Of a stretch of 64,000 nucleotides of DNA, positions 57,518 through 64,000 are shown piece after piece. The notes beneath the pieces are model-generated. The model was not told the origin of the DNA and did no database searches. It saw nothing but the letters and a program-made list of their open reading frames with translations. Position numbers and translations under genes: made by a program. How positions within the stretch are numbered: the first letter of the stretch is position 1; each line of letters opens with the position of its first letter. Source of the stretch: Defluviimonas salinarum (lineage in GTDB: Bacteria; Pseudomonadota; Alphaproteobacteria; Rhodobacterales; Rhodobacteraceae). The stretch lies in the NCBI RefSeq assembly GCF_026013545.1, contig NZ_JAPDOG010000003.1, forward strand, positions 62,001 to 126,000, in the 5' to 3' direction.

Positions 57518-58441
57518 TTGCCGACAGCGTCGATCGTTCCCTCGCCGGGCCAGTCTCCACTGGCTGCAAACATGGCCTGCGTCGCCTCGATGCTGGTCTG
57601 GGCAGTCGGCTTTCCGGTCGCGGATGAACTGCTGAAGGTCCTGCCGCCGATCGCGATCGCGACCCTTCGCTTGTCGATGGCCGCCCTGGCCCTGCTCCCC
57701 TTCTGGTATCTGTCGGACGCCGGGCGCGAATGGCGGTCAGCCGCTTGGGCACGCGCGCTCGTCATTGGCGCCACAGGTTCCGGTGTCAGTGCTCTCCTGC
57801 TCATCTACGCTCAGGGACGGACAGACGGCATCACTATCGCGGTCATCTTTGCGGCCATGCCGATCGCCGGCATCGCGCTCGAATGCCTCTTCGACGGTCG
57901 GCGCCTGACATGGCGCCTGATCGCGGGGATCATCCTCTCCACGATCGGCGGCGTCGCTGTTTACGGAGCGCGCATGGGCCATCTAAACATGGGCCTCGGG
58001 GCGCTATCCGCACTGGTATCGGTTGTGATCTTCGCCTGGGGCGCGCGAGCCTCGGTCAAGGCGCTGCCAGACCTGTCTGCGCTTGGTCGCACGACCATAA
58101 CGCTGACCGGCGGCGCCATAGTGGCCGTGGTGGTGCAGGCGTTCCTTGATCTCACCGGAAGCGCGGCCGTTCCCTGGCACCTTATCGGTGCGCGTGAATG
58201 GCTCTATCTGGCGATCTATAGCGTCGGCAGCCTCGCCATCGCACAGCTTCTGTTCCTGAAAGGTGTCGCAACCCTCGGCGTCGCCGTCGCCACGATGCAC
58301 CACAACGTTGCCCCGTTCTACGTCATGGTCTTCTCGCTCGCTTTCGGTGCAGGCTGGAACTGGGGACAGGTCGCAGCCGCCGCACTCGTCGTCTTCGGAG
58401 TGATAGTGGCGCAGGGCCGGGAGCGCAGACGCACGGCTTGA
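57518..58441 (+). CDS. DMT/EamA-family transporter C
   Basis: A 307-residue DMT carrier, paralogue of the gene at 56247 (same order of motifs: SMLVWAVGFPVADELLK, ALECLFDGRRLTWRLIAG, APFYVMVFSLAFGAGWNWGQ). The start is TTG at 57518 with CGCGGAG upstream, matching the layout of its paralogue. Its GC is a little lower (36/60 at 57781-57840 against 40/60 at 56521-56580 in the paralogue). The last codons and the following 53 bp nearly match those of the paralogue. Confidence 0.82.
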   Translation: MPTASIVPSPGQSPLAANMACVASMLVWAVGFPVADELLKVLPPIAIATLRLSMAALALLPFWYLSDAGREWRSAAWARALVIGATGSGVSALLLIYAQGRTDGITIAVIFAAMPIAGIALECLFDGRRLTWRLIAGIILSTIGGVAVYGARMGHLNMGLGALSALVSVVIFAWGARASVKALPDLSALGRTTITLTGGAIVAVVVQAFLDLTGSAAVPWHLIGAREWLYLAIYSVGSLAIAQLLFLKGVATLGVAVATMHHNVAPFYVMVFSLAFGAGWNWGQVAAAALVVFGVIVAQGRERRRTA

Positions 58442-58494
58442 AACCCGAACGGGGCTGGGCTTAGCTCGCCCCGACCACGCCCCCGGGAGAGCCG

Positions 58495-59697
58495 ATGCTT
58501 CACCTCAGCCAATCGCCGACCGATCCGGCCTTCGTCCAGGACCCCTACCCGTTCTACGAACGCGCACGGGCGGGTGGACCGCTGTTCTTCTGGGAGGATT
58601 ACGGCCTCGTCTGCGCCACCTCCGCCACGGCGGTCGGCGCGATCCTGCGCGACCGGCGCTTCGGCCGCGAAGTGCCCCCCGAAATCCGTAAGCCCGTCCC
58701 AGACCACCTCGCAGCCTTCTATTCGGTCGAAGCCCATTCGATGCTGGAACTTGAACCGCCCCGCCACACCCGGCTGCGGTCGCTGGTGCTGCGCGCCTTC
58801 ACCTCGCGCCGGATCGCTGCCCTTGCGCCGGAGATCGCGGCCCTCAGCCACGCTCTCATCGACGCCTTCCCGGCGGGCGAGGTCGACCTTCTCGACGCCT
58901 TCGCGCGCAAGCTGCCGGTGATCATCATCGCCCGCCTCCTCGGCGTGCCGGAGGAGCGTGCGGACGACCTCCTTGCCTGGTCGAACGCGATGGTCACGAT
59001 GTACCAGGCCCGCCGCAGCCGCGCGACCGAGGATGCCGCCGTCGCCGCGACCGAGGCCTTCTCGGCCTTCCTGCGGTCCCATGTCGAGGAGCGGCGCACC
59101 AAGCCGGCCGACGACCTCATCACCCATCTCATCGCCGCCGAGATGGAGGGCGAGACGCTCTCTACCGACGAGTTGATCGCGACCTGCATCCTGCTCCTGA
59201 ACGCCGGCCACGAGGCAACCGTCCACACGCTCGGCAACGGCATCAAGGCGCTCCTGGAAAACGGCCTCGGCGCCGGGGTTCTCGGCCCCGACCGGATCGA
59301 GGGCACGGTCGAGGAGATCCTGCGGTACGACCCGCCGTTGCATCTCTTCACCCGCCACGCCTACGAGGATATCGAGATTGCCGGCTACACCTTCCGCCGC
59401 GGCGACGAGGTCGGCTGCCTCCTGGCCGCCGCCAACCGCGACCCGAGGGCCTGGGACGCGCCCGAACGGTTCGACCCGGACCGCCCGGTCAAGCCGCACC
59501 TAACCTTCGGCGCGGGCCTGCATTTCTGCGTCGGCGCGCCGCTCGCCCGGCTCGAGCTGCAGACCGCGCTGCCGATCCTGTTCGACCGCCTGCCCGGACT
59601 CGCCATCGCCGCGCCGCCACGCTACGCCGACCTCTACCACTTTCGCGGCCTGGAGCGGCTCGGTGTTGAGCCGCGCCGCGTCGCCCAGCGCCCCTGA
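58495..59697 (+). CDS. Cytochrome P450
   Basis: A 400-residue soluble bacterial P450. The heme-ligand loop is FGAGLHFCVGAPLARLE with the Cys, the I-helix oxygen-binding motif is LNAGHEATVHT, and the ExxR is in VEEILRY. The start at 58495 has GGGAG upstream. The substrate is unknown. It needs a ferredoxin and a reductase; fpr at the window end could serve but is not linked. The Lrp regulator gene lies just downstream, convergent. Confidence 0.95.
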   Translation: MLHLSQSPTDPAFVQDPYPFYERARAGGPLFFWEDYGLVCATSATAVGAILRDRRFGREVPPEIRKPVPDHLAAFYSVEAHSMLELEPPRHTRLRSLVLRAFTSRRIAALAPEIAALSHALIDAFPAGEVDLLDAFARKLPVIIIARLLGVPEERADDLLAWSNAMVTMYQARRSRATEDAAVAATEAFSAFLRSHVEERRTKPADDLITHLIAAEMEGETLSTDELIATCILLLNAGHEATVHTLGNGIKALLENGLGAGVLGPDRIEGTVEEILRYDPPLHLFTRHAYEDIEIAGYTFRRGDEVGCLLAAANRDPRAWDAPERFDPDRPVKPHLTFGAGLHFCVGAPLARLELQTALPILFDRLPGLAIAAPPRYADLYHFRGLERLGVEPRRVAQRP

Positions 59698-59714
59698 GAC
59701 CGGCGTCGCCGGCC

Positions 59715-60182
59715 TCAGGGCTGAAGCGGCATGGAGGTGGTCGACTTGATCTCCTCCATGCTCAGAAGGGCCGTCACGTTGTAGATCTTCACCTCGGAAA
59801 TCAGCGCCTGGTAGAAGGTGTCGTAGGCGCGGGCGTTCTTCACCCGGACCTTGAGGATGTAGTCGATATCGCCTGCGAGCCGGTGCGCCTCCATCACCTC
59901 GGGCCGCGCGCGCAGCGTGGCGAGGAACTTCTTCTGCCATTCGGCCTCGTGCTCGCTGGTGCGGATCAGCACGAAGAAGCAGGCCTCGAGCCCGAGCGCC
60001 TCGGGATCGAGCAGGACCGTCTGCCGGCCGATCACGCCGGCCTCCTTCATCTTGCGGATTCGGTTCCAGACCGGGGTCTTCGACGACCCCACCTTGCCCG
60101 CGATCTCGTCGAGCGACTGGCTGGCGTCCTCCTGCAGTTCGCCAAGGATTTTCCGATCCATCTCATCCAGACGGACTGACAT
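59715..60182 (-). CDS. Lrp/AsnC-family regulator divergent from the sulfite-reduction operon
   Basis: A 155-residue Lrp-type regulator: N-terminal HTH (LDEIAGKVGSSKTPVWNRIRKM) and a C-terminal RAM ligand-binding domain (about residues 65-150, AHRLAGDIDYILKVRV). A strong GGAGGAAAAA site precedes the ATG. It is divergent from DUF2849-cysI, and the 159-bp gap holds two CATATG motifs. It probably responds to an amino acid, perhaps cysteine or another sulfur amino acid, and controls the operon. Confidence 0.92.
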   Translation of the reverse strand: MSVRLDEMDRKILGELQEDASQSLDEIAGKVGSSKTPVWNRIRKMKEAGVIGRQTVLLDPEALGLEACFFVLIRTSEHEAEWQKKFLATLRARPEVMEAHRLAGDIDYILKVRVKNARAYDTFYQALISEVKIYNVTALLSMEEIKSTTSMPLQP

Positions 60183-60258
60183 TCGCTTTTTCCTCCGATT
60201 CCGAAACGCGAGTTTTGCTCACCGCCAGATACAGAACATACGTCCTTATTAGCAAGGG

Positions 60259-60273
60259 CATATGGCGCATATG
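60259..60273. promoter_or_regulatory. Two CATATG motifs between the Lrp gene and the cys operon
   Basis: CATATG occurs at 60259-60264 and 60268-60273, 9 bases apart, each within GCATATGG. ATGGGGGAAAAT follows, then a TATATA element at 60287-60292. The pair is a candidate operator for the Lrp protein. Confidence 0.45.
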
Positions 60274-60341
60274 GGGGAAAATTTCCTATATAGAGGGAGA
60301 AATTCAGCGTCGCGAACACCGCCTACCCAAGAGGACATTCC

Positions 60342-60647
60342 ATGAGCCGCGCCTTTACGCCGAAAGTCGTCACCGCGAATGCGCTGATCGAAGGCGATGT
60401 CGTCTACCTGACCTCCGACGACCGCTGGACGCGCGAGCATGGCGAGGCTGAGCTGATCCGGGACGAGGCCCATGCCCAGCTCCGGCTGCTGCAGGCCGAA
60501 AAGCAGCGCAGCGTCATCGTCGGCGCCTACCTCGCCGACGCGAAACCGGGCCCCAATGGTCCCGAACCGATCCATTTCCGCGAAGCCTTCCGCACCCGCG
60601 GCCCTTCGAACTACGCCCACGGCAAGCAGGAGACCTCGAATGTATAA
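60342..60647 (+). CDS. DUF2849 protein of the sulfite-reduction operon
   Basis: A 101-residue DUF2849 protein, a small family found next to cysI in alphaproteobacteria. It has ALIEGDVVYLTSDDRW at the start. AAGAGGA precedes the ATG. It overlaps cysI by 8 bp. A role in assembly or electron supply of the reductase is suggested only by context. Confidence 0.9.
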   Translation: MSRAFTPKVVTANALIEGDVVYLTSDDRWTREHGEAELIRDEAHAQLRLLQAEKQRSVIVGAYLADAKPGPNGPEPIHFREAFRTRGPSNYAHGKQETSNV

Positions 60648-62310
60648 GTACAACGACTTCGACGAGGCCTTCATCCGTAGCCGCAACAAGCAGTTCCGCG
60701 CCCAGGTCGAGCGCCGCATCGACGGCTCGCTCACCGAGGACGAGTTCCGTCCGCTGCGGCTGATGAACGGGCTCTACCTCCAGCTTCACGCCTACATGCT
60801 GCGCGTGGCCATTCCCTATGGCACGTTGCGCTCCGACCAGATGCGCCAGCTCGCCTATATCGCCGAGCGCTGGGACAAGGGCTACGGCCACTTCACCACG
60901 CGCCAGAACATCCAGTACAACTGGCCGAAGCTGACCGACGTGCCCGACATGCTCGACGCGCTCGGCGACGTGCAGATGCACGCGATCCAGACCTCCGGCA
61001 ACACGATCCGCAACGTCACCGCCGACCATTTCGCCGGCGCCGCGGCCGACGAGATCGAGGATCCGCGCCCGACGGCGGAGCTTGTCCGCCAGTGGTCGAC
61101 CGACCACCCCGAATTCCAGGCCCTGCCGCGCAAGTTCAAGATCGGCGTCACCGGTTCCCCGAACGACCGCGCCGTCACGAAGTCGCACGACATCGGCCTT
61201 CGGATCGTGCGCGGCGGCTCCGGCCAGACCGGTTACGAGGTGCTCGTCGGTGGCGGCCTCGGCCGCACGCCGATGGTCGCCCAGGTGATCCGGCCCTTCC
61301 TGAAGAAGGCCGACCTGCTCCCCTATCTCGAGGCGATCGTCTCGACCTACAACCTCTGGGGGCGCCGCGACAACAAGTACAAGGCGCGGATCAAGATCAC
61401 CGTCTTCGAGAACGGCATGGAGAAGTTCCGCGACGCGGTCGAAGAACGCTTCAAGGTTACGCGCCAGGAGTTCTCCGGCGCCGATCAGGACGTCCTGCGC
61501 GAGATCGAGGCGCATTTCGCCGCGCCGGCCTTCCGCAACGCGCCGGAAGACGCCTTCCACGCCGCCCGCGACGCCGATCCGGTGTTCCGCTCCTGGACCG
61601 ACACCAACCTGACCGCGCACCGCGCGCCGGGCTATGTGATCGTGACCGTCTCGCTGAAGGCGCATGGCGAGACGCCGGGCGACGCCTCGGCCGACCAGAT
61701 GCGGCTTCTCGCCGATCTCGCCGACAAGTACGGCCACGGCGAGCTGCGCATCAGCCACGAGCAGAACGTGATCCTGCCGCATGTCCACAAGTCGGACCTG
61801 CCCGCGCTTCATGCTGCGCTCAAGACCGAGCGCCTCGCCACTGCGAACATCGGCCTTGTCTCCGACATCATCGCTTGCCCCGGCATGGATTACTGCGCGC
61901 TGGCCACCGCCCGCTCGATCCCGGTCGCGCAGGAAATCTCCTCGCATTTCAAGGCGATCGGCCTTGAAGAGGCAATCGGCCAGCTCAAGATCAAGATCTC
62001 GGGCTGCATCAATGCCTGCGGCCATCACCATGTCGGCCATATCGGCATCCTCGGCCTCGACCGGGCGGGCGTGGAGAACTACCAGATCACGCTCGGCGGC
62101 GACCACACCGAGAACATGGTGATCGGCGAGCGTGCCGGGCCGGGCTTTGCCTATGACGAGATCGTCCCGGCGATCGAGCGGATCCTGCGCGCCTATCTCG
62201 AGGTCCGCGAGGACGCGTCCGAGACTTTCCTCGACGCCTATCGCCGCCTTGGGCCCGCGCCCTTCAAGGCCGCGCTCTATCCGGCCGAGGCCGAACGCGA
62301 TGCCGCTTGA
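60640..62310 (+). CDS. cysI: Assimilatory sulfite/nitrite reductase (siroheme)
   Basis: A 556-residue siroheme and [4Fe-4S] reductase that makes sulfide from sulfite in cysteine synthesis. The cluster cysteines are in ACPGMDYCALA and SGCINACGHHHVGH. The nitrite/sulfite reductase half-domains occur twice (YGTLRSDQMRQLAYIAERW in the first). The family covers both sulfite and nitrite reductases; cysH and DUF934 downstream point to sulfite. The start overlaps DUF2849 and the end overlaps cysH by 11 bp. Confidence 0.95.
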   Translation: MYKYNDFDEAFIRSRNKQFRAQVERRIDGSLTEDEFRPLRLMNGLYLQLHAYMLRVAIPYGTLRSDQMRQLAYIAERWDKGYGHFTTRQNIQYNWPKLTDVPDMLDALGDVQMHAIQTSGNTIRNVTADHFAGAAADEIEDPRPTAELVRQWSTDHPEFQALPRKFKIGVTGSPNDRAVTKSHDIGLRIVRGGSGQTGYEVLVGGGLGRTPMVAQVIRPFLKKADLLPYLEAIVSTYNLWGRRDNKYKARIKITVFENGMEKFRDAVEERFKVTRQEFSGADQDVLREIEAHFAAPAFRNAPEDAFHAARDADPVFRSWTDTNLTAHRAPGYVIVTVSLKAHGETPGDASADQMRLLADLADKYGHGELRISHEQNVILPHVHKSDLPALHAALKTERLATANIGLVSDIIACPGMDYCALATARSIPVAQEISSHFKAIGLEEAIGQLKIKISGCINACGHHHVGHIGILGLDRAGVENYQITLGGDHTENMVIGERAGPGFAYDEIVPAIERILRAYLEVREDASETFLDAYRRLGPAPFKAALYPAEAERDAA

Positions 62311-63070
62311 GGCACCGCTTCCCTCCCTCGATGCGCGCGTGGCCGCGCTCAACGACCGCTATCGCCACCATTCGGCGACGGCGGTCCTAGAGCGCGCGCT
62401 CTACGACCCCGAAGTGGGCAACGTGGCGCTGGTTTCCTCCTTCGGGGCGGAATCGGTGGTGCTTCTGCACCTCGTCTCGGTGATCGCGCCCGGCACGCCG
62501 GTGATCTTCATCGACACCCAGATGCTGTTCCCCGAGACGCTGGAATACCAGCGCGAACTGGCCGAAAAACTGAACCTGACGGACATCCGCACGATCCGCG
62601 CCGACCGGCGCGACACCGAGTTCGAGGATCCGGACGGGACGCTGCACCAGTTCAGCACCGATGCCTGCTGCGCGCTGCGCAAGGTCGTGCCCTTGGAACG
62701 CGCGCTGCAGGGCTTCGACGGCTGGATCACCGGCCGCAAGCGGTTCCAGGCCGGCACCCGCGCCGCGCTGGAGTTCTTCGAGAACGAGGAGAACAAGCGC
62801 CTCAAGGTCAATCCGCTCGCCCATTGGGGCCGCGAGGATCTCGAGGACTACATGGTCAACAACCGCCTGCCGCGCCATCCTCTGGTCGCGAAGGGCTATC
62901 CTTCGATCGGCTGCGCGCCCTGCACAAGCCCGGTCAAGGAAGGTGAAGATCCCCGCGCAGGACGTTGGCGCGGAACGCAGAAACAGGAATGCGGCATTCA
63001 CTTCGTCAACGGGAAGGCCGTGCGCGGCCCCGTGCCGCAGGACGACGACACGAAGGAGACGGCAGCATGA
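62300..63070 (+). CDS. cysH: Adenylylsulfate reductase (CysH)
   Basis: A 256-residue thioredoxin-dependent reductase that makes sulfite from activated sulfate. It has the cluster cysteines TDACCALRK and GCAPCTSPV, which mark the APS-using [4Fe-4S] type rather than the PAPS type of enterobacteria, and the catalytic Cys in KQECGIHF. FGAES near residue 50 belongs to the nucleotide-binding loop. It overlaps cysI by 11 bp and DUF934 by 4 bp. Confidence 0.96.
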   Translation: MPLEAPLPSLDARVAALNDRYRHHSATAVLERALYDPEVGNVALVSSFGAESVVLLHLVSVIAPGTPVIFIDTQMLFPETLEYQRELAEKLNLTDIRTIRADRRDTEFEDPDGTLHQFSTDACCALRKVVPLERALQGFDGWITGRKRFQAGTRAALEFFENEENKRLKVNPLAHWGREDLEDYMVNNRLPRHPLVAKGYPSIGCAPCTSPVKEGEDPRAGRWRGTQKQECGIHFVNGKAVRGPVPQDDDTKETAA

Positions 63071-63441
63071 GCGTGATCGTGCGCGACGACGGCTTTCACG
63101 CCGAGGACTACACCGGCGAGGCCGTGCTCGACATCGCCCAGGACACCAGGCCCGACGCGCTGCCGGAAAGCTTCGACGGTGTCGACCTGGTCCGCGTGGC
63201 CTTCCCCGCCGCCTCCGACGGGCGCGGCTTCAGCCTCGCCCGCCAGCTCCGTGCGAGGGGCTATGCTGGGCGGCTGCGCGCCAAGGGTCATGTCATCGCC
63301 GACCAGTACGCGATGGCGCGGCGCTGCGGCTTCGATGAAGTGGAAATTTCCGACGACCTGGCTGCGCGCCAGCCGGCCGAGCAGTGGATCTTCCGCGCCG
63401 ACTGGCAGGAGCACGATTACCGGGCGCGGCTGAAAGCCTGA
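63067..63441 (+). CDS. DUF934 protein
   Basis: A 124-residue DUF934 family member, found next to cysI/cysH across proteobacteria. VRVAFPAASDGRGFSLARQL is the typical block. The role in sulfite reduction is not established; electron supply has been proposed for the family. It overlaps cysH by 4 bp. Confidence 0.92.
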   Translation: MSVIVRDDGFHAEDYTGEAVLDIAQDTRPDALPESFDGVDLVRVAFPAASDGRGFSLARQLRARGYAGRLRAKGHVIADQYAMARRCGFDEVEISDDLAARQPAEQWIFRADWQEHDYRARLKA

Positions 63442-63509
63442 TCACAGGGGTTTTCCCCACACCGAAACGTCAATAGAAGGAGGGGTGCGAACGCGCGCCC
63501 CTGTAACAG

Positions 63510-64000
63510 ATGAACGACGCCAGTACCGTGAACGAAGTCCAGGCCACCCCTGTCCGCATGCTGCCGGACGCTCAGGAAGTCACCTCGGTCCAGCACTGGA
63601 CCGACCGGCTCTTTTCCTTCCGCGTGACGCGGCCGCAGAGCTTGCGGTTCCGCTCGGGCGAGTTCGTGATGATCGGGCTTCTCGGCGACAACGGCAAGCC
63701 GCTCCTGCGCGCCTATTCCATTGCCTCGCCGTCGTGGGACGAGGAGCTGGAATTCTACTCGATCAAGGTGCCGGACGGGCCGCTGACCTCGAAGCTCCAG
63801 CACATCCAGCCGGGCGACCAGATCATCCTGCGCCCGAAGCCGGTGGGCACGCTGGTGCTTGACGCGCTCCTGCCCGGCAAGAGGCTCTGGTTCCTCGCCA
63901 CCGGCACCGGGATCGCGCCCTTCGCCTCGCTCATGCGCGACCCGGAGACCTACGAGAAATACGACCAGGTCATCATGATGCATACCTGCCGCGAGAAGGC
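63510..64000 (+). CDS. fpr: Ferredoxin-NADP+ reductase (runs off window)
   Basis: The first 163 residues of an FNR-type flavoenzyme, with the FAD-binding RAYSIASPSW and the NADP-binding start LATGTGIAPF. The short bacterial Fpr type is about 260-280 residues, so about 60% is seen. It may supply electrons to CysI, whose genes end 68 bp upstream. The start is the ATG at 63510. Confidence 0.93.
   Translation, partial: MNDASTVNEVQATPVRMLPDAQEVTSVQHWTDRLFSFRVTRPQSLRFRSGEFVMIGLLGDNGKPLLRAYSIASPSWDEELEFYSIKVPDGPLTSKLQHIQPGDQIILRPKPVGTLVLDALLPGKRLWFLATGTGIAPFASLMRDPETYEKYDQVIMMHTCREK

Overview
The window is a 64 kb piece of a high-GC alphaproteobacterial chromosome, most likely from the Rhodobacteraceae/Paracoccaceae. 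The evidence is a HemA of the Rhodobacter type with an FnrL-like site upstream, an alphaproteobacterial LexA box (GAAC-N7-GAAC) at uvrA, the DUF2849-cysI-cysH-DUF934 sulfite-reduction operon, and small proteins typical of that group. Most of it is dense housekeeping sequence with short gaps and many 4-bp ATGA overlaps. The genus cannot be fixed from the sequence alone.

Layout. 1-10 kb: uvrA (start only), a rhodanese, DUF502, lpdA, DUF924, an MFS carrier, queA and a long AsmA/YhdP-like protein. 10-20.6 kb: bcp, a DUF455 ferritin-like protein, an M23 peptidase overlapping a bactofilin, DUF2189, prfB, PBP1A, an amidase and an aminotransferase; much of this is cell-wall related. 20.7-31.5 kb: DsbA-like protein, MFS, two class III CoA-transferases, a cytochrome P460, a corrinoid-activation-type ASKHA/ferredoxin protein overlapping an ECF sigma/anti-sigma pair, and an Uup-type ABC-F protein. 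31.6-38.7 kb: ispG, a RodZ-like protein, hemA, and two tandem M20 peptidases. 38.8-45.1 kb: two tRNA-Asp, a tRNA-Val 3' fragment, a three-gene envelope module (coiled-coil, TAXI binding protein, ExeA-like ATPase), a decayed integrase, and two tRNA-Val. 45.2-49.9 kb: lon and a quorum-sensing locus (luxI, luxR and an HTH-less LuxR). 49.9-59.7 kb: tgt, YHS protein, sufT, a SatD-DUF3307 pair, sufA, tfoX-like, tpiA, DMT transporters and a cytochrome P450, including a P450/tpiA fusion scar. 59.7-64 kb: Lrp regulator divergent from the sulfate-assimilation operon, then fpr (cut by the window edge).

Most notable points. (1) A roughly 0.5 kb tract of much lower GC sits inside the PBP1A glycosyltransferase domain. 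(2) A P450 head is fused in frame to a tpiA tail at a 7-bp microhomology, next to paralogous DMT genes: a recombination scar. (3) A tRNA-Val-bounded, decayed integrative element carries an uncharacterised three-gene envelope module. (4) A SatD-like protein with cyclase-like motifs and a C-terminal HTH is paired with a membrane DUF3307 protein, behind a cluster of AAAGC/GCTTT dyads. (5) An HTH-less LuxR paralogue is transcribed divergently from a luxR-luxI locus. No CRISPR array, intact prophage, intact insertion sequence, rRNA operon or recognised riboswitch was seen.
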